Shown here: in pieces, positions 1-39,854 of the stretch | Layout of the letters: each line of letters opens with the position of its first letter | Position numbering within the stretch: the first letter of the stretch is position 1 | Origin: Brachynemurus nebulosus | Taxonomy: Eukaryota > Arthropoda > Insecta > Neuroptera > Myrmeleontidae | Direction: 5' to 3' | Length of the DNA stretch: 64,000 nt | Assembly: GCA_035578155.1 (NCBI GenBank) | Contig: JAPWDM010000016.1 | Coordinates: 7,773,544 to 7,837,543 of the forward strand | The notes under the pieces: model-generated | The model's input: the letters and a program-made list of their open reading frames with translations, nothing else | The model's database searches: none | What the model was told of the DNA's origin: nothing | Made by a program: the position numbers and the translations under genes

Positions 1-509
1 GTGTGTAGACAGTATTCATTAGAATGTCTTACAGGACGGTCACCGTTTAATTCATCATTTTATTACTTCACTATATTCAATATTAGAATATATTGTTGCC
101 AATTATTTTGTATGCATGATAAAGAATTAAAGGTCGGAAAAGATCGATTGTTCCTCAGTGCGTACAGCCCAAGCAACATAAGGTTGCGAGTCAGATGCGC
201 AAATGAAAGAGTACGATAACAAGAATTAAACTATAACATATATGTATAAGAGTGTGATAGAAGTTGTGTTAGCACATTCAATTTTACCATGCTAGCACAA
301 CAATTTTTATGAAGCCATAACTAATACTTTTTACGTTTCAATTTAATAATATTTACCTGATCGTAAAATATTTTTTACTTTGGTCGTCGATCGCGCACGC
401 ATTATAAGAGAGCATGGTAATTTTTTTGAAATTTTATCTACAAAAATTATAAGTATGATTTTTCTCTCCGTGTATTAATTTACACATGAGAAGGTTTTAT
501 TTCATTTTT
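1..509. other. AT-rich flank, nothing recognised
   Basis: No open frame here resembles a protein, and I see no inverted or tandem repeat. Position 1 cuts into unknown sequence. Confidence 0.5.
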
Positions 510-655
510 AGTCGAATTTTCTCCGCAAAATTAAGCTTATTAGTCGAATTTTACGGCCTATACAATAAAAACGGCAGGAGGCGAGTGTAGGGACGCTATC
601 CGTTTTGAAGGTGAAGCGAAAAATTCGACTCCCGCGATGGGGCCCCGCTGCTACT
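510..655 (+). repeat. Short internally deleted copy of repeat family F1
   Basis: It begins with the F1 terminus AGTCGAATTTT at 510, repeats that motif at 542, and follows the F1 left end (AGGCGAG, GCTATCC) to about 600. It then jumps to the F1 right end (GAAAAATTCGACT ending at 630, then GATGGGGCCCCGCTGCT). The same two ends lie 1.7 kb apart in the full copy at 13886-15625, so this is best read as an internal-deletion derivative. Confidence 0.55.
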
Positions 656-681
656 ATGCCTACTGGTATTAGTATTAATAT

Positions 682-1597
682 AAGGCGTAGTTCACATGGC
701 GTGGAAACCGCGCGAAACGTCGGAGTAGCGGTACTATATACACAGAATCACCATTTACTGTTCATATGGTACCGCCCGGAAGCCGCGCGCTGGCAGCGAT
801 ACGCGCGGCTACCGCGCGGTACAAGTTTGTTTCTTGTACCGCATGTTTACCGCGAAATGACTGGCGGCATGAGATCTTAACACACAAGTTGATCTGTTCA
901 GATGAATTGGGCGTTCCGCTGCTGTTACAGTATATACATAAATACTTTTTATGTAGAAAAAAACATCTATATTTGTTAGACGCATATTAAATATACGTAA
1001 TAAATTTTATTACCTATAAAAGACTATTTTATCTTAAATTTTAAATATACAAAAATTTTTTTTGTTAGCGAAATTGAAAGGAGATCTGCAATTTGGAATA
1101 TTGCAGGCCTCTTACATTTCCAGTTCGGAATATTTCAGACCTGAATTCGAATGAATGTTCGAATAAAATTCTCAAAAGGGAATTCAGAAGTCTGGGAAAA
1201 ATAGTTTATTTATTTTTCAGAAAAGTAGGCAATTAAAATTTACGTTTATGCTTTTTTCGACTTGGGTATAATGTCACAAATAGACTTAAAGAAAATATGT
1301 GTTTCTAAAAAAAGGAAAAAATGGATGAACCCAATATTTCCTTTCCCTTGATCTACAACGTCTCCATTCTTCTATACGTAACTTATAAAAAATAGTTTTT
1401 CGACGTGCTTTTCAAATGATTAAATATATGCAAACGAAAGCACACATACGACATTGCTAAGTATCCTTTACAATTAACAAAACTTGACAACACAATGTGA
1501 ATTTGACGCCGAGTAACCGCAAACCATGTGAATAGTTACAAAAACAAAACGCGCGTAAGCCGCGCGGTTTCCGCGCGCCATCTGAACTAAGCCTAAA
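682..1597. mobile_element. TIR element with GC-rich ends
   Basis: The left end (682-716) reads GGCGTAGTTCACATGGCGTG followed by GAAACCGCGCG. The right end (about 1555-1597) is its reverse complement with a few changes. The subterminal DNA is rich in CGCGCGG motifs (755-830), unlike the AT-rich surroundings. No transposase frame is visible, so it is a non-autonomous DNA element of undetermined superfamily. A target duplication was not resolved. Confidence 0.5.
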
Positions 1598-2803
<1,206 letters not shown>

Positions 2804-4178
2804 AAAAAATTAATTCATAATACTTAATGAGAAAACCGAACACAGTTAACGATTGATTTTTACAATGTCTTCTTATTTTCGTAATACTTACCTAAATCAA
2901 TAATTTTCTGGAAACTCCAACTCCAATTCATTTTCGACTCGGTGAAGATCAATAACAGAACTTCGACTCCGATAATACACCCTCCGTAACGCGTCTAGCC
3001 TATTGTACATCATCAGGGCCCTATTTCATAAAAGTACAAGTTACAATTTACAGGTAATTTTTTTTACAAATATATAAGTATCTGAGTTACAGTTATTGCA
3101 TAAAAAAATATTACAAGTTTGTAAATACCGATTAATTTTACAATTTTACATACATTTTTTGACAATTTTACAAGCGATTAAGTCAATATTTTAAAAATTA
3201 CAAAAGGTATTACGTATCTTTAATGATCTGTAATTTTATTGCACAAAAGTCTAGGTACAATTTATAAGTATTTTTTTTCAAATATGCAGAGTTTAGTTAC
3301 AGATGTTGCATAAAAAAATATTACAAATATGTAAGTACTCATTAATTCTACAATTTTACAGACATTTTTTGACAATTTTACAGGCAATTCAGTTGAAACT
3401 TTACAAAGTATAGATAAAAATCTTACATAACTTGTAAAATTGTTATTACAATTTTACATACGTTTTAAGTTCTGTAATTTTTGAAAAAGTATCAATTTTG
3501 TCTCTTTTATGATCATTTATAAGTTTTTTGAAAAGCACATCAAATATGTCAAATATTTTCAAAAAGAAAATTCCTACTTTACGTCCTAACTTTTCTTTTG
3601 TATATATTCATCATTTGATTTTTTTATATAATAGGGATACCTATGCTAATTTTTTGGCAAAAATAAGTATACCGGAAAAAATAAACAAGTTGAGTATAAC
3701 TATGATGAGAGAAATACGCTGCATGAAATGTCACAATTCATCCCTTAAATAGAGTATGAAAAATTTATATAGAAAACTGTTGAGTTTAGAAACGTAAAAT
3801 GTTACACAGGGGTTTTTATATAAAGTAGATGAACATTAAGAAGGGATTTTTGGAAATCTATTCTATAAGGAGGTAAAATAGGAGATGAAAATTCATATAA
3901 AATACCACTGGGTTTAGAAACGTGAAATTTTGCACAACGATTCCGTAGGCAAGTACCACGAACTCGTTTTGGAAATTTTGGAAAGTTGGACACTGTACTT
4001 TCGTGACCGTGTTTAATAATATAGCCATGAAATTTTAAATATAATATCTATAATTTTGTTGATACGTTTCTACGGATATTATTTACAATTGTAAAAAAGT
4101 TAAGTCATTGCAAGAATTTATTTATACAACACTTATAATTGTCAATAGTGCATTACAAGTACCTATAATTTTGTGAAT

Positions 4179-5258
4179 ATGTGGAGTGATTCGTCAGATG
4201 AAGAAAATGATCGATTACAAGAAAGAAATTTTATTCGAGGTCGACGAAGAACATTTAGGGCTAGAATTAATTATATATTTGAAACCGATTTCCAAGTTAA
4301 CGAACGTTTTCGAATGTCTATGATCAAACTTGAAGAACTTTTGAACGTGGTTGGTAACAGTTTACAGCGTCCAACAACAAGAAATCAAGCACTGACGTCA
4401 AAACAGTGCTTATGTATTGGTCTTCATTGGCTGGGGAATGGAGGCTAATATCACGGTATTTCCGATATGCATGGTATTAATAAATCGACTGTTTGCCGAG
4501 TGGTACATTCTGTAGTTAGAGCGGTAAATGAAATTCTTTTTCCTTGAATAGTAAATTGGCCAGACAATGTAATAGAAGTTGTACAGAAGTTTTATGAAAT
4601 TGCACACATGCCAACTGTGATTGGATGTGTTGATGGAACCTTAATTAACATTGATGCACCTCGTCAAAATGAGTTACAAATTCTCGACCGACACGGAAAA
4701 CACTCATTAAATTGCATGGTGGTTTGTGGACCCAACTGTTCATTTTATTATGTCAGTGCTAGATGGCCAGGCAGTGTTCATGACAGCAGGGTCCTAAAGA
4801 ACAGCTCATTGTACCGACGTATGCAAGAAGGTTGGCGACCCATAAACGGTGCTATTATACTGGGTGATTCTGGGTACCCTTTATTAGAATGGCTAATTAC
4901 GCCAACAGATAGAAACATAGAGGATCCAGCTGTTACTACATTTAATAGAAGACATAAATCCACAAGACGAATAGTTGAAAACTCTATAGGAATATTAAAA
5001 GAAAAATTCCCTTGTCTAAACTATCTTCGCCTTCAGCCCGTGTTTGCAGGAGAGGTATTTAAATGTTGTACCACATTGTGTAATTTTTCGAAGACAGACG
5101 ATGATGTACGTGATTTACATGAACGTTTACTCAATAATCAGCCGAACGAACCTAATGAAAACAATTATAATGAAATAGATCAAGACATTATTCAGAATAA
5201 CAACGATCGTATTGCAGGAAATAGAAGACTAATGGAATTAATTAATCATTTTCGATAG
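4179..5258 (+). pseudogene. Harbinger (HARBI1-like) transposase, two in-frame stops
   Basis: The reading frame from ATG 4179 to stop 5256-5258 is 360 codons including the stop, without a frameshift. It contains TAA at 4446-4448 (codon 90) and TGA at 4545-4547 (codon 123). The N-terminal part is charged and resembles the helix-rich DNA-binding part of HARBI1-type transposases. The catalytic part is well preserved: D152 in GCVDGT, D230 in LGDSGYP and E267 in VENSIGILKEKF give a D-78-D-37-E spacing typical of the family. WPGSVHDSRV lies between the first two residues. As it stands it cannot make a full protein without readthrough. It is convergent with the Myb-like gene downstream, as in other Harbinger elements. 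Confidence 0.85.
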
Positions 5259-5528
5259 AAAAAATTGTTTCTGGGAGTATAGTATATACTAAATACTATA
5301 TTATAAAATAATTAATTGCCTTTAGAAGTTAAAAGAATATATTTGAATACGCAACGTAATATGAAATTTAACTTAAAATTAAAATGGAAGAAATTTCAGC
5401 GAATTTAAAAAAATATCTTATTACGTAAACATGTACTTATTACTAGCCACATTAACTAGAACTTAAAAAAAATAAAGTTTTACTTAAAAATTTAATTTTT
5501 ATTGATTGTAATTAATTATAATTAATTT

Positions 5529-6291
5529 TTAATAAGGTTGTTCGATTTCCACTGTAAATTTGGAGGGCGGCAGACTAAGCTCCTTTTCTAATTTTAATAT
5601 TTGCAATGTTTTTAAATAGTTTTCCTTCTCTATTAATTCTACCCCAAGCCTTAATTTTTTTATTCGCAGAGCTGTTTCTTCATTTTGTCCTTTTGATTTC
5701 ATACATTTCGTCTTCAACTGTTCTTGATTTCCCTTTGACTGCTCCATCTCTGTATTTTCCACTAAATTTTCATTTGATTCTTTGTTATTTTCATCATTTT
5801 TTGTGATTTCAATTAGTGGTATACGGGGTCTACTTTCTTCCCATGTTTCGGGGATAGGAAGGCCAATTACCACTGGACTGTCTTTGCCGATAATATCCAA
5901 AACTATATTGTCTATGCCGGTTAGTTTACATATAACACCTCCTTCACTGCCAGTTTTCTTTCTATTGTCAACTTTTTTCTATAATAATAAAATTGATATG
6001 TTATTACCTGCGATATATCTAGACTAATTCGCAGCAAATTATAATAAATTACGATTAATTATTATTACTTACGACTGAATTTTTTCTAATATTCTGCCAA
6101 AACGTATCTCTGGTATATCGAAAGTCTTTTTCGGCTGGGACCACATCCAAAGCTTTGGCTTCTTGGTGAATTTCCATCCATTTTTTGATTTTATCACCTT
6201 TCGTTAAGGTTTTTGAAAACGCGCCAAATAATATTTCTTTATTTTCTCTAATTTGTTTTAATATTTCTATTTTGCCTCCGTTTTTAGACAT
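5529..6291 (-). CDS. Harbinger-associated Myb/SANT-like DNA-binding protein, two exons
   Basis: Exon 1 is 6291-6073 (73 codons). An intron on the minus strand has donor GTAAGT at 6072 and acceptor TTATTATAG ending at 5979. Exon 2 is 5978-5529 (150 codons with stop). The two exons join in phase 0, giving about 149 + 73 residues. The N-terminus (about residues 1-75; KIKKWMEIHQEAKALDV, then RDTFWQNIRK) looks like the Myb/SANT-like trihelix of the accessory proteins of Harbinger elements. The middle has the LTGIDNIVLDIIGKDSPVV type motif common beside such domains. The C-terminus is a Lys/Glu-rich coiled-coil-like segment. In known Harbinger systems this partner carries the transposase to the nucleus and the element ends. 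Unlike its transposase, it has no internal stop. The splice assignment is mine from sequence only. Confidence 0.65.
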
Positions 6292-6557
6292 TTTTCTTTT
6301 TAAGTTTTGTATTTAAAATGTAATTATGAAAAACGAAATAATTATCAATGATGTTACTAATAGATTTCTATGGCTATTAACTTAATAAAATAATATTTCA
6401 GTCATTCAATGGTAACTATTTTAACTTTTTTATCCGTTTTTTTACAATAAAATTAAAAATTATATATGCAACTCCTGTAAATGTTCATGGGGCATTACAA
6501 GCACCTGTAATTGTAAAATTGTAAAATTGTAACTTGTACTTTTATGAAATAGGCCCC

Positions 6558-8094
6558 TGATATGAAAAGAATGATATGTAAGTCGAAAACAAGGATCAAA
6601 AATGTCCCAGTTCATCCGTTTTACGATAAGTAGTCTTGAATGCCAACAAAACGTCGGCGTCGATAAGGTATATATCTACGTAATTTCAGTAAAAACACAT
6701 TATGGGGAAATTATGAATCAGTTCAATACAAGTAAATGTAGGTTATAGGTAGATACCTACGGGTAAGTAGTTAGTTGTAATGAAATTAAATCAGTAGACA
6801 GTAGGTAGGCATAAAGAGCAAAAAAGTTAAAATTAAATAAAACTTAATAAAAACCGGAATAGAACAATAATTAATTAACAACGTAGTCGTAGGTATACGT
6901 AAGTACCTAGAGGTATTAGATATAAATAAAAAACATAATGTAGAAAGCGAATCAACACATAAAGTAAATAGAACAATACAACAAACTGATAGCTATAATA
7001 AAATATTGTTAAAACGGGCCTAGAAAATAAATGAGAATTAAATTGCCAATTAAAAAGTGAACGAACAGCATGCCAGGATGAGGAGGGGAGCATAAAGCCT
7101 TATGGCAACAGTGCGGCCGCTACTGCTCTATGTGTTTGCCCTTAAGTTCGAAGGAATGAGAAATGATATTATAATGTAAATTGTTACACACACACATAAG
7201 TAGATAACTTATAGCCACCCAAACCAAACAGCCAAAAGCTCTTTATTTAACAAACATTTTACACCGCCCAGCCGCGTCCCGCGCACAGAGCTATACACAT
7301 ACGCATACATATATTTCTACTGACAATTCATGATTACATTTAAAATAATATGGACCGTATGTACTGATCATGTACGGTTCAAAATTAGTAACATTATGAT
7401 TCCAATCTATTATATAAAAACCATTATTCAACACGAATACCAGCTACAATTGCTTTCTGTATAAAGTATATATTCCAATAAACGACGCGGATCTCATTGA
7501 CCTCATACCAATTTTACATAATAATGTAGCTACAGTAGCGGAATGTTGTAAAATGAATTTCAATATACAATAAAATTACTAACTAAGCTAACTACACAGT
7601 AATTTGATTATTGTAAATTCGTCCTTATGTAAATGGATGATAGTGAAAATGAAACGTTTACCGTATAATCATGAGCATCCAATCAGAGAGTTGCAATGTA
7701 TAGACCAATCACGTTAGTATTTGGTCACACCCATTTCATTCAATTTTACTTTGTGTCTGTTCTAACCGTCCACAAAATATATACGTATATGTTTTTGTAC
7801 CGTGTGTATATCGTGAATTACATTTCATATGTATAAACATTTTATATCTACCTACAGACTTTTTTGAATCATCAGCCTTCGCCACCAATTTTTTTAAAAA
7901 ATCAATCCACACCAACATAACAAAGTTGACGAATATGTTGTTACTGATATAGATAAACTAAAATGTTCAGGTTTAATTATGCTCGTAAAAATTTTCTGCA
8001 TTTTCCTTTCACAATTCCAGATCAGATATCATCATAGTTTCTCTAAGAAGATAATTTCCAATTTTTATCCTTCATCCATATTTTAATAAATATC
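6558..8094. other. AT-rich intergenic DNA, nothing recognised
   Basis: No frame over about 70 codons looks coding. There are several short GTACCTAC/GTAGGTA motifs and no clear repeat structure. Confidence 0.4.
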
Positions 8095-8326
8095 AGTGGT
8101 TCTCAAACTTTTTGATCCGCGACCTCCTTTTACACTTAAGAGTTTCGAAAGATCCCCTAGATATGTAAATATGTGTAGAATACTGCAAAAAATGGATATG
8201 TGATCTGTAATCAGAAACAAGGAAAAAAATATAAATGTATATAGACAAGCTGCGTAATTTTAAAATTCGACTGTTGTGCCGCCTATCGGGAAACCAAGTC
8301 AACCCTGGCGTTCGCTATTACCTTAA

Positions 8327-8395
<69 letters not shown>
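8095..8395 (+). mobile_element. hAT-type terminus followed by (AT)n
   Basis: CAGTGGTTCTCAAACTTTTT at 8095 is a classic insect hAT terminal inverted repeat start. The matching right end was not found. About 230 bp later the sequence runs into a (TA)n tract (8329-8395), which may mark the break or a truncated copy. No coding content. Confidence 0.45.
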
Positions 8396-8398
<3 letters not shown>

Positions 8399-10033
8399 TT
8401 TTAAAAAATGTTTTATTAAAATAATAAAAATATCAATTATTATTTATTTTGATTTTCAGTTTATTAAAATCGATTTTTTTACTCTAAATCAATACCCAAA
8501 TGTCAAATTTACGACTCATTTTTAAATAATTTAGTTAAATGGAACCCAGATAAACTTAAAAAATATCAATCATCTAATTATTTTGATTTTAAAATATAAA
8601 ATAACTTTCTTTATTATTGACAACAATTAGATTTGTATAATTATTTCATTCATTCACGGTACGTATTTTAAAATTTGTAAGCAATTTTTTGTAATTTATT
8701 ATAATAATAAACAACATTGAAGTTCGCAAAATATATGTATAGGTATATGGTATATATATAATATGGGATATCTACGTTCATTTACGTAAAGTAAAATGCA
8801 GTAGTAAAATAAAATTTTACTATTTTGAAGAATATTGCCATAAACTGTGAGTATTAACAACACTTTTTCGTTACAACTGATGTAAATAGATAGCTACTGT
8901 AGAAAAAAGTCCTTCTAAATGAAAATATCAAATTGAAGAAATTCATTCTCGTCCGTAGATTAAAATAATATAAACTGAAAAAGAGTGTTTTCAGTAAATT
9001 AAAAATCTTGAATTTATTCATTTTAATTGTCATTAAGGATTTTTTACTATTTTGTTTCGCCTCGTAATTCCGTTTTGACAAACTTTTTACATTAGTATTT
9101 TTAAATGTCAAACGCCAGTTTTGACAAAAATGCCACTAGAGCGCACTACTTGAGCTACGCTACTTGTCTATAGCTGTGTCAGATATATCTACATGTAATT
9201 TATGTAAAAAATATGATTTTGCTTGGTCTCTACTATAAAGAATTATACTCTGTTTCATAAACATAAAATAGTATATGACCACACAGTATTGTAAGTGTAA
9301 CTGTGTATGCAGACACCACTTTTTCATTTGATGTACGCTGTTTTTCACAAGGTAATATCTAATCGAAGTTAAGGATCATTCTATCACGTATTTTGTTACT
9401 CAATCTATTGATGAAATAGAATATATCTGAGGCACGTTTTTTCTACTCATATTGAAGAATACACTCATTATCTATATTCATTAATTATTGAGAAAGTTGT
9501 ATATTATTCAAAGGTGTGGAGGAATGACCATTACTCAATACCTTTCGACCTATCAAATTATTGTATTAACCATTCTTTAATGGTTTGTATTAACAAAGCT
9601 ATTTATATTTTAATTTGATCGTTTCCATAGACACATATAAGGAATTTAATGAAATATTAGAGATAGATTAAAAATTATATTCCTTTAATTTAAATTTTAT
9701 ATTCAATTTTATTTAAATCAAAAAGGAAGCAACTCGTAGAAAAAGTATAGTATTCCACTCGCGTGCAATGACTATTACTCACTTAGATGAATTACAACAC
9801 CCGCATCGTAAACTCATAATATACTATTAAGTCTCGTTCTATAATATTATATTATTTTATCCTATTTTTCCTACCAATTCTATTATTTTTCATAAAATAT
9901 TTTTGAAAATTTAATTTTAAACTTGTAGCAAAATTTATAATATAGGTAGGTACCTACATCTAAAGTGATACATTATATGCGGTCTTTACGTTACTAAGTG
10001 TACAAGCGCGTTATTAGGAACTTTTTTTTGGAT
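8396..10033. other. AT-rich intergenic DNA, nothing recognised
   Basis: I see no supported gene or repeat structure in this stretch. Open frames near 8854-9111 and 9160-9348 have simple AT-driven composition and no recognisable motif. Confidence 0.4.
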
Positions 10034-10450
10034 TCATCCATAAACTACGTCACGCAAAATTTGACCTATTTTACCCCCTCCCTCTGCGTCTTCACGCTAT
10101 ATTACATTTTTTCGAACCCCCATCTAATATTACGCCACACTGACTTGGACCCTCTCCCCTAAGGATTACGTCTCCGTGGCGTACGTCTCTGCAGCGTACA
10201 ACTAAAATTCGTGTTTGAAGCGTACATAAATTTATATCGCGTGTCCCAAGCGTACACTTTCTAAATAAATGACGTCATTTCAACTGGAGATATTTTATTA
10301 AATAATCAAACAATAAAAAAATATAAATAAATGAGTATTTATTAGGTAATACGATTAACAGTAATGCCTACCTGTTAATTATTGGAACATAATATTTATT
10401 GAAAACAAACAGATGACAGTTTTGAGTTTAGATGAAAAAACCCGAGTCTT

Positions 10451-10606
10451 ATGAAAACTGCACTTGATGATATTTTGCAAAATATGGACAATACATCCCC
10501 GGGACGCTTCTTTACTGAAGTTAGTAAGCCGACAATTAAAATGGGAGAAACCCATAATATTTTAACTGATAATATAAAGATTGCTTTTATTTTGATTGAT
10601 ACATAA
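10451..10606 (+). pseudogene. Short coding-like remnant (51 codons), unknown
   Basis: ATG at 10451 opens a 51-codon frame to TAA 10604-10606. Its composition looks protein-like: TALDDILQNMDNTSPGRF, then FTEVSKPTIKMGETHNILTD. The same frame has a stop just upstream (TGA in 'TTAGATGAAAA'), preceded by another protein-like run. I do not recognise the family. It may be a captured exon or a decayed element gene. Confidence 0.3.
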
Positions 10607-11023
10607 CAGTAACAGATAACCAATTAATGATATATGTATATAAAATTCCGTAAAAATCGATAAATTCCGATAAAACAAAAAGTATGCTTTATTTTGAAAT
10701 ATTTCATTAGTTTAATATTACACTTCCCCTTCCTCTTTTATCTCAGGATTGGGACTGGGCCTAGTCATAAGGTTTATATTAATATATATTACAATTACAT
10801 AATTAACTTATGGCTTTGGCGATTTAAAAGTGGCGGTTGAAATCCTTGTCAATTTGTATATCAGTAAATTAATAATAACTAAAATGACATATAAAATCCA
10901 TTAGCTAGGTATTTAAAAGCTGCTAGTGGAAGCGTTTATCATGTTAAAATAAAATATTGCGAACCATAGTTGGCTTTTGTCACATTTAATTAGAATTTAT
11001 AAGAATTACATTCACATCAATCA

Positions 11024-11230
11024 TTAATCTATTTTAACAATGTGGCACAACGCATTAATACACTTTTCTAAATTTTTAGATTTTTCGAACTGTTCCAGAA
11101 TGTCTTGTATTCGTTTGTCCAATTCCACATACCATTTCCTTCTTGTATTCCCACTGATTCCTAATTCTTTCACTTTTAATGCGTGTGATCGTATTACATA
11201 ATAGTAAAATGAAAAATACTTATTTATATT
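11024..11230 (-). pseudogene. Coding-like remnant on minus strand, unknown
   Basis: Read on the minus strand, a frame without an obvious ATG ends at TAA 11026-11024. It gives a Lys-rich, helix-like peptide containing KELGISGNTRRKWYVELDKR and IQDILEQFEKSKNLEKCINAL. It is too short to class. Together with the plus-strand remnant at 10451 it suggests that the inner element carries pieces of once-coding DNA. Confidence 0.3.
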
Positions 11231-11749
11231 TTTATTGTTTGATTATTTAATACAATATGTTCAGTTGAAATGACGTCATTTATTTGGAAAGTGTACGCTT
11301 GGGACACGCGATATAAATTTATGTACGCTTCAAACACGAATTTTAGTTGTACGCTTCAGAGACGTACGCCACGGAGACGACACCCCCCCCCCCCCCAAGA
11401 AATCGATTAAGCATATAATGAAATCGTTTTTTTTTCGCTCACCAACTGTAATTTTAATTTTTTTTATTCGCCTACTATATTTTTGGAAAAGTATCGTTTT
11501 TTTTTTGTTTGTCAACTGTAAAATAACTTTTTTCAAACGTGACATCACGTTTTTTTGGACCCCCATCCTCCCCGTCGTCACGCTCCATCATGGTAGGCCA
11601 CTAGCCCGCCCCCTTGTTTGCGTAAGTAATTTATGGATAACCCCTTTCGAAAATTATATATTTTCAAAATTACGGAAGATTTTTCGCTTATTCTTCCCTA
11701 TAAATACCAGTAATTGAAACTCTCACCTAATTAATAACAAAATACATTT

Positions 11750-12013
11750 GAGGGGGTCAGAAGCCAAGGGATACAAGTGACTTTCGTCAAAATAGAATTA
11801 AGTGCAGAATTGAACGGTGATAACAGCCATGTAGGATTTATATTTTTTTTTTAAATAAAATATATTTCTAAATTTAAGGTTATAACATGTACAACCAAAC
11901 TATAATTAACAATTTTTTTTTGGTATTTCACCAAAGTATTTTAACGTTAAACAGCTTTTTCGTAAAAAAAAAATGAAAATGTCACTTGTATCCTTTGGCT
12001 TTCTGACCTCCTC
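11750..12013. mobile_element. 264-bp MITE
   Basis: Inverted ends of about 35 bp: left GAGGGGGTCAGAAGCCAAGG, right complement finishing TTTCTGACCTCCTC. Flanking ATTT on both sides may be a 4-bp target duplication. No coding content. Confidence 0.65.
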
Positions 12014-13058
12014 ATTTATCAATGCAGCGTCATTAATAAATCAATTCGAATCAATTCTTTTCTGTAAATTTCTGTAGGACACTTCGTGTATATATTATAA
12101 ATAACAAAAAACTACACTGATTTTATTTCTCAGTATAATTACATTATAATGAAACTATATTAATATTAATACCTAAGTAAACTACATTTAACGAAATTTA
12201 AAGATATCGAATTTTTTTAGAAAAACAAGTAAAACTTTCTTAAATAGTACCTAAATGTCTATAGCTGTAAAAAAATTCATACCTTAGAAACTAAATTACA
12301 GAAATTTTATTAAGAAAATCTACATTTTTTATTTTTGCAAAACAGAACTAACTATATACAAATTTTTTAAATAATTCAAATCATTATTTAATAATAACAT
12401 ATTAAATTTTAATGGTGCTAAAGCGAATAGCTACAAATAAATATAAATTTACTTACAATATGACGTTATATACACACCCGTGCCATTCAAAGCCGTGCCA
12501 AACACCATAAAACACTTTATACCCATACACTATCTAAATTCAACAAAATTCAAGTAAAAATGTTTTCTCTCTTTATATATTTCCTATGATAAATAAAGAT
12601 AGAAAGTATATATAACAATTTTCAAGAAAATTAGAATTTTACCCCCTATATTTTTATTTCTTTTTATCCGAACAGGTAAGAGTGAAATAAAAAATAATCA
12701 TTATACCAGATAATAAAGTCGCATCATATGTTTGGGGGTGGGTAGGACGTGTTTTTACTATGAGCTATTGTTTGTACAACAGAAGCTACAACATATACAA
12801 GATATAATGTTGTCAATAAGTGATGTAGACATCCACTTAATCGTTTCAGTAGCAAGTTAACACTTAGCCGAGAGTTATTCGAGTTAATTATTATCCCGTT
12901 TGATAGTTCCGAAAAAAAATTGTTCTTCCGTAATTTTTTTCTCCAAAGACATATTATCACGAAACATTTATGTGTTCATTATTAACAATTATTATTGGTG
13001 TTTTATTATAGTGTTATTTTTATTTCTTTTAATTTGAATTGTTACATTTAATTCGAAA
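12014..13058 (+). other. Upstream region of eve
   Basis: AT-rich DNA with no gene. It should contain the eve promoter, 5' UTR and some cis-regulatory sequence, but I cannot identify binding-site clusters by eye. Confidence 0.4.
12843..12882 (+). promoter_or_regulatory. Possible eve initiator region
   Basis: TTTCAGTAG at about 12844 fits an arthropod TCAGT initiator, 211 bp before the eve ATG, with a weak AGAGTTATTC-like downstream stretch. There is no convincing TATA box. This is a guess from one short match. Confidence 0.15.

Positions 13059-39854
<26,796 letters not shown>

Larger units (their letters stand above)
3016..6557 (+). mobile_element. PIF/Harbinger DNA transposon (3.5 kb, degenerate)
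   Basis: The two ends are inverted repeats of about 35 bp. The left end starts GGGCCCTATTTCATAAAAG; the right end (about 6521-6557) is the complement, finishing CTTTTATGAAATAGGCCCC. The subterminal regions hold many TTACAATTTTACA-like motifs and an approximate duplication (about 3040-3230 and 3255-3400). Inside are the two genes expected of Harbinger elements: a DDE transposase on plus (4179-5258) and a Myb/SANT-like protein on minus (5529-6291), convergent. A further repeat-like stretch at 3780-3990, with a 'TTTAGAAACGT' motif twice, may be an insertion. Flanking TCA/TGA does not give a clean 3-bp target duplication. Confidence 0.8.
10169..11379. mobile_element. DNA element with ~150-bp terminal inverted repeats
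   Basis: Left and right ends are inverted copies over roughly 150 bp (10169-10320 and about 11220-11379), starting CGTCTCCGTGGCGTACGTCT. Within each arm the motif GCGTAC recurs four times at irregular spacing, a pattern that could be transposase binding sites. The arms also contain GACGTCATTT. The interior holds two short coding-like remnants on opposite strands. The long TIR suggests a MULE-like or foldback-like non-autonomous element, but there is no transposase signature to decide. Confidence 0.65.
10034..11640. mobile_element. Outer TIR repeat split by a second element
   Basis: The left end has ATCCATAAACTACGTCACGC (about 10035). The right end (about 11611-11636) is its complement with changes, GCGTAAGTAATTTATGGAT. 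Between the ends, C-rich/G-rich stretches lie on both sides of the inner element at 10169-11379. I read it as an older TIR repeat of about 400 bp that received the inner element. The superfamily is unknown. Confidence 0.4.

Noticed and set aside
3528..3993. 74- and 63-codon frames in the 5' part of the Harbinger element
   Set aside because: Simple composition, no motif, opposite strands; probably non-coding subterminal or inserted repeat.
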